Source: Chloroflexota bacterium (lineage in GTDB: Bacteria; Chloroflexota; Ktedonobacteria; Ktedonobacterales; JACDGC01). From it: DNA of 42,409 bases. The stretch lies in the NCBI GenBank assembly GCA_021778805.1, contig JAJYBV010000021.1, forward strand, positions 1-42,409, written 5' to 3'. Shown here one piece after another: positions 11,037 through 19,891 of the stretch; position 1 is the first letter of the stretch; each line of letters opens with the position of its first letter. The notes below the pieces were generated by a model that saw only the letters and a program-made list of their open reading frames with translations, did no database searches and had not been told where the DNA came from. A program made the translations under genes and the position numbers.

Positions 11037-11071
11037 AAAGAGAGTGAAGATAATATCTTCACTCTCTTTTT
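11037..11071. terminator. Bidirectional terminator after truB
   Basis: AAAGAGAGTGAAGAT (11037-11051) pairs over 15 bp with 11055-11069 around AAT, with a run of T on each strand. It lies about 70 bp beyond the truB stop and probably ends the fabF-accB-truB transcript. A second inverted repeat (AGCCAATCA at 11092-11100, TGATTGGCT at 11131-11139) lies between it and truB. Confidence 0.9.
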
Positions 11072-11138
11072 GAAATATTTGCAGCGCAATCAGCCAATCA
11101 AAACATCATAACCAACATTGGTGTGCGGACTGATTGGC

Positions 11139-12050
11139 TCACCAAACATTTTCGTATAGCATCATTTTAACCGGAGCTAACAGTTCTGTTTCAGCGTCAT
11201 ATCTGGTAATTCCTACAAAATCTCCCTCGCAGGTATAAGCCCGCAGCGTTTCATACGGATGAACCAGTTTAACCGGCAAACGCAATCCTTGAATCAGCTG
11301 CCGCGCCGAATTTTTAGTAAGAATTGCCGCCGGCAAATGGGTCATACATATATCCGCGGCAAACATAATATCGCGCAGCTCATCTTTTTCCGCAATTTCA
11401 GCAAGTTCCTCTAAAGTTATACAGTCTTGCAATTCCCATGGCCCCGACCTAGTGCGGACTAAATTGCTCAGAAATGCGCCGGTCCCTAAATTTTCGCCGA
11501 TATCGTGGGCAAGAGAGCGTATATAGACGCCAGAACCGCATTCAATATCCAGAACCACATCGGGCAAATTCACTGAAACAATTGTAATTGCGTCGATATG
11601 CACAAGACGCGGCTTCGGAGTAAACTCTACACCGGCGCGCGCTAATTCATACATTCGCTTGCCCTGTATTTTTAACGCGGAATATTTTGGCGGAGTTTGC
11701 AATATATCGCCGATAAACTGCGCTGAAGCCGCTTGCAGCGCGGCAGCGTCTATAGTATTGCTCACCGGCCGTTCATCTACTATTTCACCTTCGGCGTCAT
11801 ACGTTGTTGTTTCGACGCCTAACCGCATAAACGCTCTATACGCTTTGCCGCCCTCCGAGGTATACTCTATTGCGCGGGTCGCAAAGCCGATAAATAAAGG
11901 AAGCACTCCAGACGCCAGAGGATCCAGCGTGCCGGAGTGTCCGATTCTTTTTTCGTGCAATATGCGCCGCGCCTTAGCGACAACGTCATGTGAAGTGACG
12001 CCTTTGCCTTTGTTAATGGGTATAACCCCATTTAATGTTTTATCACTCAT
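11139..12050 (-). CDS. truB: tRNA pseudouridine-55 synthase
   Basis: Isomerises U55 in the T-loop of tRNAs. With the start at 12050 the protein is 303 residues. NGVIPINKGKGVTSHDVV is the TruB N-terminal motif and HSGTLDPLASGVLPL carries the catalytic Asp (near residue 43). GSGVYIRSLAHDIG and RTRSGPW are later conserved blocks. The frame stays open for 50 more codons, back to a TTG at 12200 only 4 bp after accB, but this extension has no TruB similarity, so the inner ATG (MSDKTLNG) is preferred. It is last in the fabF-accB-truB operon; the usual rbfA/infB/ribF neighbours are missing. Confidence 0.92.
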   Translation of the reverse strand: MSDKTLNGVIPINKGKGVTSHDVVAKARRILHEKRIGHSGTLDPLASGVLPLFIGFATRAIEYTSEGGKAYRAFMRLGVETTTYDAEGEIVDERPVSNTIDAAALQAASAQFIGDILQTPPKYSALKIQGKRMYELARAGVEFTPKPRLVHIDAITIVSVNLPDVVLDIECGSGVYIRSLAHDIGENLGTGAFLSNLVRTRSGPWELQDCITLEELAEIAEKDELRDIMFAADICMTHLPAAILTKNSARQLIQGLRLPVKLVHPYETLRAYTCEGDFVGITRYDAETELLAPVKMMLYENVW

Positions 12051-12203
12051 AGTATCAGAAACCACCGGCCGCGCTTCATACAAGATTGGCTTTGGTGGAT
12101 TTTGTTCTTCCTTTGTCCATACAGACAAATCATAAACACGACCGGAACAATAAGCAATATATTGAAGCAAACTGTTCCGGCAAGCTAGTAGCGCTACCAA
12201 ACG

Positions 12204-12692
12204 CTAAAACGGTTTTAATTGAACGAGTGGATCGCCTTTTTTTACCAATTGGCCGGATTTCGGCAGCGTGGCGACCACTATTCCGCCAATTTCGGTTTTT
12301 ATTTCATTAAAAACTTTCATTGCCTCTACAATACACACAACCTGCCCGGGCTGCACAATATCCCCTGCTTGCACATACGGAGGCGAAGACGGAGACGGCG
12401 CGTCGTAAAACACGCCTGTAAGCGGAGCCATTACTGCAAGCGTCATTTCAGCTGCGGCGGGTTCCGATTTTGCCGATCTAGATTGCTGATTATCTGCATT
12501 TTGCTGGAACGGAACGGCGGTTGTATAGACCGGCGCGCGTTTTAAATAAACCCGAATATCGCCGTCGGTCAACTCCAATTCCGTTACATTAGAGCCAAGC
12601 ATGGCGTCAGCCAACTGCACAACCTGATCGGCCAAGCTCGGCGCTTGGGCAGATTCCCCATTCCAATCCTGATTTGATCCTTTAGAAGACAT
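12204..12692 (-). CDS. accB: Biotin carboxyl carrier protein of acetyl-CoA carboxylase
   Basis: Carries biotin between the carboxylase and transferase of acetyl-CoA carboxylase, the first step of fatty-acid synthesis. The 162-residue protein has an N-terminal helical region, a Gln/Ser/Ala-rich linker (about 60-85) and a biotinyl domain containing VEAMKVFNEI, with the biotinylated Lys at residue 126. The AP...GVFYDAPSPSSPPYV thumb loop is typical of AccB rather than of larger biotin carriers. It sits 18 bp after fabF and is probably co-transcribed. accC, its usual partner, is not in this window. Confidence 0.94.
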   Translation of the reverse strand: MSSKGSNQDWNGESAQAPSLADQVVQLADAMLGSNVTELELTDGDIRVYLKRAPVYTTAVPFQQNADNQQSRSAKSEPAAAEMTLAVMAPLTGVFYDAPSPSSPPYVQAGDIVQPGQVVCIVEAMKVFNEIKTEIGGIVVATLPKSGQLVKKGDPLVQLKPF

Positions 12693-12710
12693 ACAACCCG
12701 AATCTCCTCA

Positions 12711-13949
12711 TTATTCTTCCCATTTACGGAACACCAGCGCGACATTATGCCCGCCGAATCCCATCGAATTAGACATAGCATAGTGCAAGTCGGCTTTGCG
12801 AGAAGCATTTGGAACGTAGTCTAAATCACAATCCGGATCTGCATTTTCCAGATTAATTGTTGGAGTTAAAATATTTTCCCGCATAGAAAGCATGGTAACA
12901 GCCGATTCAATAGCGCCAGCTGCGCCAAGCGTATGGCCAATCATTGATTTTGTAGAGCTGACAGCTAATTTATAAGCGTGATCACCAAATACTTTTTTAA
13001 TCGCTATGCTTTCATTGCGATCGTTAAACGGGGTTGAAGTGCCATGTGCGTTAATATAGTCGATCTGTTCCGGGCGCAGGCCTGCTTTTTGCAGCGCCCT
13101 GCGGATGGCCTTCTGAAGACCAAGCCCTTCCGGAGCAGGTTCGGTAATGTGGTGCGCATCGGCGGTAGTGCCATAGCCAATAATTTCGCCATAAATTACA
13201 GCGCCGCGCGCCTGCGCAAACTCTAAATCTTCTAAAATCAACGTCGCGGCGCCTTCACCCATTACAAATCCGTCGCGCTGTGCGTCAAACGGACGGCTGG
13301 CCTTGGAAGGATCGCCCTTATAGCGAGAAAGCGCATGCATATTATTAAAAGCGGCAATACCAATGGGGGTAACTGCGCATTCAGCTCCGCCGGCTATCAT
13401 TGCTTTGGCGTCTCCGCGGCGTATGATTTCAAAAGATTCTCCGATGGCGTGTGCGCTGGTGGCGCAAGCCGAGACCGGCGAGAAATTTGGCCCGGTGGCT
13501 CCGGTAAGGATGGCGGTATAACCGGAGAGAATGTCGATAATATCTTGCGTAATAAAAAATGGGCTGATGCGGTCCGGCCCCTTATCAAACAGATTTCTAA
13601 ACTGTTCATGGCAGCTTGTCAGCCCGCCGATACCCGAGCCGATAACAACCCCAACATCATCCGCGTTCTGCTTTACATCTAAACCCGATTGCTCCAGCGC
13701 CTCCATTGTTGCCTTTACGCTATAGCCGACAACCGGATCATTGCGGCGCTGCTCTTTGCGATCCATATATTTTGAAACATCAAAATTGCGTATTTCGCCA
13801 GCAATGGTAATATCATGTCCGGTTAAATCGAAGTGTTCGATATTGCGAATCCCCGATTTACCTTCTTGAATCGCTTTCCACGATGAATTTGTATCATTTC
13901 CAAGAGATGTAACCATCCCAATGCCAGTAACTACGACACGAGTCGCCAT
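12711..13949 (-). CDS. fabF: Beta-ketoacyl-ACP synthase II
   Basis: Condenses malonyl-ACP with acyl-ACP in fatty-acid elongation. The protein is 412 residues from the ATG at 13949, which has GGAGGA about 8 nt upstream; the frame continues back to 14021 but that extension is not KAS-like. The active-site Cys is in VSACATSAH (near residue 162), and the two catalytic His in NAHGTSTPFND (near 302) and GHTLGAAGAIE (near 339), with the conserved Lys in SSTKSMIGH. GEGAATLILEDLE and NSMGFGGHN are further family blocks. It is first in the fabF-accB-truB operon. Confidence 0.96.
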   Translation of the reverse strand: MATRVVVTGIGMVTSLGNDTNSSWKAIQEGKSGIRNIEHFDLTGHDITIAGEIRNFDVSKYMDRKEQRRNDPVVGYSVKATMEALEQSGLDVKQNADDVGVVIGSGIGGLTSCHEQFRNLFDKGPDRISPFFITQDIIDILSGYTAILTGATGPNFSPVSACATSAHAIGESFEIIRRGDAKAMIAGGAECAVTPIGIAAFNNMHALSRYKGDPSKASRPFDAQRDGFVMGEGAATLILEDLEFAQARGAVIYGEIIGYGTTADAHHITEPAPEGLGLQKAIRRALQKAGLRPEQIDYINAHGTSTPFNDRNESIAIKKVFGDHAYKLAVSSTKSMIGHTLGAAGAIESAVTMLSMRENILTPTINLENADPDCDLDYVPNASRKADLHYAMSNSMGFGGHNVALVFRKWEE

Positions 13950-14364
13950 AAATTCCTCCCATTTGGGAAATTTTAAGATGCGCAGATATACGGATGGAAT
14001 TTTTGCTTGGGGCGGGCGCATCGGGGCAGCATAAGTGGCGGCGTTCCCTTGCGCGTGAAATAAACACCAAGTTTTTCCTGCGGCGCTATTTTAGCGCTGC
14101 AAAATGCGGTTCAAGCGAAAATCCGAACGGAATAAAACGCGCAAAATTATATCAATGCAAAAGAAAACTTCCGAAAGAGAAATGAACACATTCACGTGTT
14201 ATTTCGCCGTCAGATTATTATATCATAAAATGTACAGATATATTCGGCATTGTAGCATGAATCCGCCGTTTTGTACATATTATGTTTGGAAAGTTTGCGG
14301 CAGCATAGGCGCGGCGTGCGCCAACAGCCTCAGCTATTTAGCGCATGCCGTGGATCGGTTATTA
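13950..14364. other. Leader and promoter region of the fabF operon
   Basis: No gene is supported; the long plus-strand frame at 14104-14619 mostly mirrors the acyl-CoA dehydrogenase and has no family features. The minus-strand leader contains a small hairpin GCGCTA-TTT-TAGCGC near 14084-14098. Between 14200 and 14250 the DNA is AT-rich. Confidence 0.5.
14249..14277 (-). promoter_or_regulatory. Probable promoter of fabF-accB-truB
   Basis: On the minus strand, TGTACA (14277-14272), a 17-bp spacer and TACAAT (14254-14249) with an extended TGC before it. It lies about 300 nt before fabF. No FapR- or FabT-like operator was recognised. Confidence 0.55.
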
Positions 14365-15981
14365 TTATTGCGCAGCGTTTGCGTCAGGATCATACGCCCA
14401 AACTGCTTTTGCGTTAATTGCCCAAGCGGGGTAATCTTCATGGAAGCAAAAGCGCTGCGCGTACAGCTCGGCTATTTGGGCGTAACGCTCACCGGCAGAA
14501 TCAGCCAAGGCGTACAGCAAGGCGGTTTGCGCCGCATCGGCAAAACAATTCAGCAGTTCTTTGCTGCGCCATTGTGCTTCTGTTTCGGAAAGGCCCTTCA
14601 TTGTATGAACCGATCGTAAAATTTGTTCGGCCACACGTTTGCCGACACTGCCGCCATGCGACTCCAAAATCGGGATCATTTCAGCTAAAAATGGCTCGTG
14701 AGCTTGTTTTTTCTGCATTGCTTCCAGCATATCCAGCGACTGAATATTACCGGTTCCCTCCCAAATAGGGGTAATCAGCGCTTCGCGATGCCACCGGGCA
14801 ATAGCGTACTCATCTAAAAAGCCAACGCCGCCGAATATTTCCATAGCAAGCTGTGTAACAGCCGCCGAGTGATCTGCCGTGCGATTTTTTGTAATATGCG
14901 ACAGAAAACGCGCGTAATGGTAGTCTGCCGTATACGGCGGCGAAGATTGCCACGAAGCGTTAAACGCGGCAATGGCGCGCATTGTAAGCGCCATGCCGGC
15001 GGCATTTCTTACAGCAATATCAGTTAAATCTCGGCGCATCAGCGGATGTTCACAAATTGGTTTGCCGAACGCAGTGCGTTTTAAGGCGCGTTCGTTTGCC
15101 TCAAAATATGCTTTGCGGGCTATCCCCATGGCGCCGATAGCGTTTGCCAGCCGCGAAACGGTAAGCATCTCCAAGGTATAGTAAATACCTGCCGATGGAG
15201 CGCCAACCAGCCATGCTTCACTTTGATGGAACTCTACTTCACCGGAAGGAACGGCGCGGGTGGCGCTTTTTTCCTTCAGCCGGCGCACATGAAAATTCAA
15301 TTCGCCATTTTTGCGCAGCCGCGGAACTAAAAACAGCGCTATCCCTTTGGGTCCGGCAGGCGCGCCATCCGGGCGGGCCGAAACAACCGCCAAATCGGTT
15401 AAGCCGGCGTTACTGGAAAAATATTTCTCGCCATTGATTATCCAACCCGAATCCGTTTCGGCGGCGGTAGTTATGTTTGCGCCTAAATCGCTGCCCCCTT
15501 GGGATTCCGTCATCCATGTTGCGCCCCACATCGTTCCCGAAAGCAGCGGATCTACCCAATCAGTATGTTCTTGCGCATATTTATGTATAACATACACCGT
15601 TTGATTGGTAACAATAAGCGAACAATACAGGCCGGGATCTGCCAATAAATAGCCAAAAGTGAAATGCTCCATCCACGATCCGCCTTCATAAGGCGCGCGG
15701 TTAATGCGAGCTGTTTCCCGCAAAATATCTGCGTGCTCCGAATGCAGCAGCGCGCGATCTACCCGAACGCCATCAACATCATGCATTAAAAACGCCGGAG
15801 CCGCGCTGCGGTCTATTGCATACGCGGTTTCATAAGCTGGGCCGCCGGCAAAAGCGCCAAATTGATCAAGTTCCTGAATTCGCTGAACATATTCCGGCCA
15901 ATAAATCCGTAATATTTCGCGAAGATCGGGGTCAATGCGCCAATGGTTTTTTCCATACGCATAAGAACGATACTGCAGCAT
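14365..15981 (-). CDS. AidB-like acyl-CoA dehydrogenase
   Basis: A flavoprotein that removes hydrogens from acyl-CoA and passes electrons to ETF. It is 538 residues, longer than classical short-chain enzymes and near the AidB size. MTESQGGSDLGAN (157-169) is the AidB-type flavin-binding motif; RLKEKSATRAVPSGEVEF, the EIFGGVGF block, and WEGTGNIQSLD with the probable catalytic Glu (near 408) are visible. AGGAG lies about 9 nt before the ATG. The AidB family includes both true acyl-CoA dehydrogenases and alkylation-response proteins, so the substrate is uncertain; etfBA and a membrane oxidoreductase elsewhere in the window favour a redox role. Confidence 0.88.
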   Translation of the reverse strand: MLQYRSYAYGKNHWRIDPDLREILRIYWPEYVQRIQELDQFGAFAGGPAYETAYAIDRSAAPAFLMHDVDGVRVDRALLHSEHADILRETARINRAPYEGGSWMEHFTFGYLLADPGLYCSLIVTNQTVYVIHKYAQEHTDWVDPLLSGTMWGATWMTESQGGSDLGANITTAAETDSGWIINGEKYFSSNAGLTDLAVVSARPDGAPAGPKGIALFLVPRLRKNGELNFHVRRLKEKSATRAVPSGEVEFHQSEAWLVGAPSAGIYYTLEMLTVSRLANAIGAMGIARKAYFEANERALKRTAFGKPICEHPLMRRDLTDIAVRNAAGMALTMRAIAAFNASWQSSPPYTADYHYARFLSHITKNRTADHSAAVTQLAMEIFGGVGFLDEYAIARWHREALITPIWEGTGNIQSLDMLEAMQKKQAHEPFLAEMIPILESHGGSVGKRVAEQILRSVHTMKGLSETEAQWRSKELLNCFADAAQTALLYALADSAGERYAQIAELYAQRFCFHEDYPAWAINAKAVWAYDPDANAAQ

Positions 15982-16010
15982 TGCGTTATAGCTCCTATTT
16001 CCGGTTTTAT

Positions 16011-16113
16011 AAACCTACGCAAACGTAAAGCATAAGCAAAAGGCAGCGCGCCTCTCGACGGGGTCATGAGTGTGTCCTCCCAATTCTGCTTATTCTTTTA
16101 GGCGAAGGTCTCT
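16011..16113. repeat. Intergenic repeat element, copy B (about 103 bp)
   Basis: Related to 2922-3013 and to the reverse of 23751-23853. Shared blocks with the latter include GA(C/T)GGGGTC and GTGTCCTCC, and with the former the TTTTAGGC(G/A)...AGGTCTCT end. Its left terminus is degenerate (AAACCTACGC). It lies in the divergent gap between the acyl-CoA dehydrogenase and the 16222 gene. Confidence 0.55.
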
Positions 16114-16160
16114 AATAAGTATATGCGGCTACTTTGCGTCAATATCTGCAAGCTCTGCGA

Positions 16161-16166
16161 TATAAT
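16161..16166 (+). promoter_or_regulatory. Probable -10 element for the surface-protein gene
   Basis: A perfect TATAAT lies 56 bp before the ATG at 16222. No good -35 is at the standard distance, so the call is tentative. Confidence 0.4.
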
Positions 16167-16221
16167 ATTATACAAGACGTAAATAACCTTCACATTACCA
16201 AATATACAGGGAAAGTACAAT

Positions 16222-17601
16222 ATGTCTTTAGTGTATGACGCACAGAAGCGTATAAAGGGCCTAATATACCTATTTCGTTTGACGATGAGTCAGTATTCAT
16301 GTTATCTTCAGACTACGATATTAGCAAGAAAGCAGGGGGAGTTTGTGTCTCCGCGAACTTATACTAAACCATTTACTGAAATAAACAAACGACGCAATAG
16401 AAATACGTACCTATTGGGCCGGCTTTTTGCTGCTTTCTTTATATCACTGTGTGTTATGTTTATGGCAGGGCTGAATAAACCGGCGTATGGTTTTGTTATT
16501 TGGGGTGGCGCCAGCGGAGGAAATCCATCACTAACCATCAGCTCTCCCAATCCACCGGAAGGCCCGGCAGGCGCCAACGTCATTGTTACTGCGGATAATA
16601 TTACTCCGGGGCAAACAATTAGTGTCGCCATCGGGTCGGAGTCTGGCGGATGTGCAAGCGCAACACCAATCAGCGGGGCGGCAGGGGCAGCAAACTCTTC
16701 CGGTTCGGTTCAAATCAGTTTTCCTTGGCCGTCTTTAACGGCCGGAACTTACCCGGTATGCGCATTTGGGGGAAATATTTCCTCGGCCGGATTGCAATCG
16801 GTTAATTCTTTTCAAGAATTAAGTTCATCAAGCCCAACGCTTAGTGTGCCTTCGCAGGCGCAAAGCGGGCAGCCGCTTGTTATCACCGGCGCCAATTGGC
16901 TGCCGGGTGGATCGGTTGTACAAATTCTTTATAGCTCAGCCGGCGGCAACGGATGTTCTGCTGTACTGGGCAATATAACTTCCGCAGCCGATGGCTCATT
17001 AAGCGGTTCGGTAACAACACCGGCTGTACCATCTGCCGAAAATATTCTTGTTACGGCAGTCAGCCCATTGAATACGTGCTCCGGTTCGGTTCAGCCTACA
17101 TTAAAAGCTACGGCGCAGGTTACGCTCACACAAGCGCCGACTGTTACACCAACAGTTACCGCAACGCCGCAGATCACTGCTACGGGGACGCCAAGCGTTC
17201 AGCCGACTCAAACCGCAATTGCAAAACCAACACAAACACCCTCGGCAAAGCCAACTGCAACTCCTGCGCCAGGTTCACAGAACGCTAAACAGCCGCAAAC
17301 ACTGCCATTATGGCCGCTGCTGCTGCTGTTACTGCTGTTGCTATTGCTGTTAGCCGGCCTGTTATTGCTATTGGCGCGGCGGCGTAACGAAGAAGTTATC
17401 GTCACTGAAGATGAAATTACCAGCCAAATCGACACTACGGCGGTCGCGCCGGTAGATGGGTACACATTTATTCGGGCTGTTCGGGTAACCACGCAAGTGG
17501 TCAGCCGGGCAAACGGGCGTACACTGCGAATGCGCGCCCACGATTTTGATGAATTTGCAGACGCATCCGGTACTATTATGCGCAGGCCACGCAATCCATA
17601 A
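16222..17601 (+). CDS. Cell-surface protein with Ig-like domains, Pro/Thr stalk and C-terminal membrane anchor
   Basis: Function unknown. Residues about 66-85 are a hydrophobic signal/anchor after a basic stretch (NKRRNRN). The outer region (about 95-300) looks like two IPT/Ig-like beta domains, with four Cys in GGCAS, YPVCAF, GNGCS and LNTCSG that could form disulfides. A Pro/Thr/Ala-rich stalk (about 300-350) leads to LPLW, a run of about 25 Leu-rich residues, and ARRR, the stop-transfer signal, leaving a cytoplasmic tail of about 70 residues. AGGGA lies 9 nt before the ATG at 16222. A GTG at 16345 preceded by AGGGGG would give a more usual signal-peptide length and is a serious alternative start. 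Confidence 0.75.
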   Translation: MSLVYDAQKRIKGLIYLFRLTMSQYSCYLQTTILARKQGEFVSPRTYTKPFTEINKRRNRNTYLLGRLFAAFFISLCVMFMAGLNKPAYGFVIWGGASGGNPSLTISSPNPPEGPAGANVIVTADNITPGQTISVAIGSESGGCASATPISGAAGAANSSGSVQISFPWPSLTAGTYPVCAFGGNISSAGLQSVNSFQELSSSSPTLSVPSQAQSGQPLVITGANWLPGGSVVQILYSSAGGNGCSAVLGNITSAADGSLSGSVTTPAVPSAENILVTAVSPLNTCSGSVQPTLKATAQVTLTQAPTVTPTVTATPQITATGTPSVQPTQTAIAKPTQTPSAKPTATPAPGSQNAKQPQTLPLWPLLLLLLLLLLLLAGLLLLLARRRNEEVIVTEDEITSQIDTTAVAPVDGYTFIRAVRVTTQVVSRANGRTLRMRAHDFDEFADASGTIMRRPRNP

Positions 17602-17686
17602 AGCAATGTGCATATTGCAAACTTGGTCTGTTTTATTTCGGCATAATAATTAACAGTATATTTTGACCTACGGAAAGGCAGGAATT

Positions 17687-18181
17687 ATGAATCGTTCTCG
17701 CAGTATCAAAACGATTATCATTTCGTTTGCCGGGGCTGCGGCAGTTGTTGCCGCTTTGGTGTTTTCACTGCACAGCTCCGGAGTTTTAGCCGGCGGCTAT
17801 GGTCCCATACCAACTTCAACCGCTATGCCGGCGCCAACGGCTACGGCCACTTTAGCGCCAACCGCAACTACAGCGCCGGCGCCGACAGCTACCATTGCGC
17901 CAACCGCAACCACCGCGCCAACGGCTACACCTACCACACCGCCAACTAACCCAGGGCCACCGGTTCCTTGCAATCCGCTGAACCCGAACTGCAACGCCGG
18001 CCCAATACCGGAATGGGTGCTATGTTTGTTGTTGCTATTACTGTTATTGCTGTTGATCTTGCTGGTTATCGCATTAGTCCGCCGCAATAATAACCGAAAT
18101 AAAAATACAGCAAATAATCAGCCGCCAGCTTCAGGCAACGGTAATCCGCCAAGCCAGAACAATCCACCGGCAGGCAGTTAG
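17687..18181 (+). CDS. Small stalked membrane-anchored surface protein
   Basis: A 164-residue protein with the same plan as its upstream neighbour: a signal peptide (residues about 8-35, ending near VLAGG), a low-complexity stalk of repeated Ala-Pro-Thr-Ala-Thr units (about 40-95), a short Cys-containing knob (CNPLNPNC), a Leu-rich transmembrane helix starting after PEWVLC, then RRNNN and a Asn/Pro/Gly-rich tail. AGGCAGGA before the ATG supports the start. Two such genes in tandem may be co-regulated paralogues; a terminator follows. The role is unknown; stalks of this kind usually hold something away from the cell envelope. Confidence 0.75.
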   Translation: MNRSRSIKTIIISFAGAAAVVAALVFSLHSSGVLAGGYGPIPTSTAMPAPTATATLAPTATTAPAPTATIAPTATTAPTATPTTPPTNPGPPVPCNPLNPNCNAGPIPEWVLCLLLLLLLLLLILLVIALVRRNNNRNKNTANNQPPASGNGNPPSQNNPPAGS

Positions 18182-18220
18182 CCGTTTATTTAAAACACAG
18201 CTAGCGAAACACTGACCATT

Positions 18221-18254
18221 AAGGAACCGGAAGAGTTCTCTTCCGGTTCCTTTT
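18221..18254 (+). terminator. Rho-independent terminator after the surface-protein genes
   Basis: AAGGAACCGGAAGA (18221-18234) pairs over 14 bp with 18239-18252 around GTTC, then a T run. It is 40 bp past the stop codon. Confidence 0.95.
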
Positions 18255-18260
18255 GTATAC

Positions 18261-18434
18261 GCGCGGATATCCGGGGATTCGTAAGGGGCGGATGCCCCTT
18301 GCGCGGGGCTTGGGGTGTCCCATAATATTTTTTATTTTAAAAGAAACACCGCACGGTACACATATCCAGGGTTTCGTAAGGGGCGGATGCCCCTTGCGCA
18401 GGGTTTGGGGTGTCCCCAAAATCTTTTTTTTTAA
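18261..18434 (+). repeat. Two tandem G-rich double-hairpin repeats
   Basis: Same family as 10763-11036. Each unit has GTAAG, GGGGC-GGAT-GCCCC and a GGGG-TGT-CCC(C) hairpin followed by a T-rich tail. The second unit begins with CCGCACGGTACACA, as does the third unit of the first array and the first unit near 26984. Confidence 0.9.
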
Positions 18435-18517
18435 ACACCATATAAAAAAGCAGCCGGCGCCAAATATGCCAACTGCTTTGTATTTTTTAAGAAATGCCTT
18501 GCCCTGCAGGCCGCGTA

Positions 18518-18730
18518 TTATTTTTTAGAACTGCGCGTGCTCAAATGAAATGGAAAATAAAGCGGACAAAAACCGGTTAAAGATGTTACTAGCATAATTA
18601 CCGCTACAATACCGCCAATTATCTGCAAAACAAGAGATCCACCTAAAAAGGTAAAAACGCCAACTCCCAGAACTACTCCGATGATGAGTCGAATAATACG
18701 GTCTAAACCGCCTTCATTTTGTGGAAACAT
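18518..18730 (-). CDS. DUF2892 (YgaP-like) small inner-membrane protein
   Basis: A 70-residue protein with the DUF2892 pattern: NEGGLDRIIRLIIG at the start, two hydrophobic helices (about 12-32 and 34-52) and TGFCPLYFPF at the end. In YgaP this domain anchors a rhodanese; here it stands alone without the rhodanese. AAAGGATG lies about 10 nt before the ATG. Function of stand-alone forms is not known. Confidence 0.85.
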   Translation of the reverse strand: MFPQNEGGLDRIIRLIIGVVLGVGVFTFLGGSLVLQIIGGIVAVIMLVTSLTGFCPLYFPFHLSTRSSKK

Positions 18731-19070
18731 ATTATATGTTCATCCTTTCATAGCCATATGGTTTAAAATTGCAATTGGAAATAAGTAACTTCACCAAGTT
18801 GCTATTTTGCCTCTTCAAAAAGCTATAATCAAGTTGAGAAGTTTTTCTTCCATACTTGAAACACACAATTCCGCAAAAAGATACAACGAATTTTTCTTTT
18901 TCGGATATTTATTGCAGATTATTTTTCAAGGCTTGGATTTCTTGCAATCAATCTTTGGTGTTTGCTGCGCTGATGTGTGTGCAGATTCGTCATTGCACAA
19001 CTTTCGGCGCATATAATGCGATATACCCGGCATTATTCTTGGAGCAGCAGAAATGAGGAGCGCTTTGCGC

Positions 19071-19637
19071 ATGACTGATGATGAAACATTGATTGAACGC
19101 TTGCGCAAAAAAGATGAAACAGCGTTCAAAGATTTATTTGAGTTGAATATAGACCATGTCTATAGTTTGGCGTATGGTATTTTACAAAATGAGGATGACG
19201 CTGAAGAAACTGCCCAGCAAACATTTATTGCCGCATATAAAACCATTGACCGGTTTGAGCCAAAAGCAAAATTAAGCACTTGGCTATACCGAATTACCTA
19301 TAATAATGCGCTGAATATTTTAAATAAACGCCGGCAAACAGATCCGCTTCCGGATAATGAAAACGAAAGTATTATGCCATCATCTTTGGTTGATTGGCGT
19401 TTCGAGCCGGAGCAAATGCTGTTAGAAGAAGAAATCCATAAGCAATTAGAAAAAGCAATTTCCACACTTCCGCCGGCGCTGCGAGCAGCGTTTCTGTTAC
19501 GTGATGTGGAACAGATACCAATTCATGAATGCGCAGATATTCAAAATATCAGCGAAACACTTTGCAAGGCGCGGACCCACCGCGCAAGGCTATTGCTGCG
19601 CGAGCGGCTGAGCGAATATTTCAGTGAACGGAACTAA
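19071..19637 (+). CDS. ECF-type (sigma-70 family) RNA polymerase sigma factor
   Basis: Directs RNA polymerase to a small regulon. The 188-residue protein has region 2 (about 5-75, with DAEETAQQTFIAAYKTIDRF) and region 4 (about 125-178, LPPALRAAFLLRDVEQIPIHECADIQNIS...). The start at 19071 is chosen because GAGGAG at 19055-19060 sits about 10 nt upstream; the ATG at 19053 overlaps that site. A zinc-finger anti-sigma gene starts 5 bp after the stop. The pairing suggests post-translational control released by a stress, perhaps redox or metal. Confidence 0.93.
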   Translation: MTDDETLIERLRKKDETAFKDLFELNIDHVYSLAYGILQNEDDAEETAQQTFIAAYKTIDRFEPKAKLSTWLYRITYNNALNILNKRRQTDPLPDNENESIMPSSLVDWRFEPEQMLLEEEIHKQLEKAISTLPPALRAAFLLRDVEQIPIHECADIQNISETLCKARTHRARLLLRERLSEYFSERN

Positions 19638-19642
19638 TACCT

Positions 19643-19891
19643 ATGACATGTACCGAACTAATTGAATATCTGTCACAATATATCGATCAAGAATTAGACA
19701 CCGAGCTGGAAAAAGCCGCGCAAGAACATCTTGCGTCTTGCCATAATTGCTCGATTGCGCTGGATACCACAAAAAAAACCATCACGTTAGGCAGGTTAGC
19801 GTTAGCCAAACCCTTAACCGGCGTAAAACGCGAAAAATTATACAGTCAATTACAGCAGGTGTTTGCTCAGCAAACCGAAACCGGCAGTTAA
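19643..19891 (+). CDS. Zinc-finger anti-sigma factor (zf-HC2)
   Basis: An 82-residue soluble protein. A Cys near the N-terminus (MTCTEL) and HLASCHNC give the HxxxCxxC zinc site of the anti-sigma zinc-finger family, in a helical region resembling YLSQYIDQELD...AAQEHLASC. No transmembrane segment follows, so it senses a cytoplasmic signal (as RsrA does) rather than an envelope one. It begins 5 bp after the sigma gene. Its stop codon overlaps the stop of the convergent histidine kinase gene. Confidence 0.9.
   Translation: MTCTELIEYLSQYIDQELDTELEKAAQEHLASCHNCSIALDTTKKTITLGRLALAKPLTGVKREKLYSQLQQVFAQQTETGS

Noticed and set aside
14104-14619. Plus-strand 171-codon frame
   Set aside because: Half of it is the shadow of the acyl-CoA dehydrogenase and the rest lacks protein-like features.
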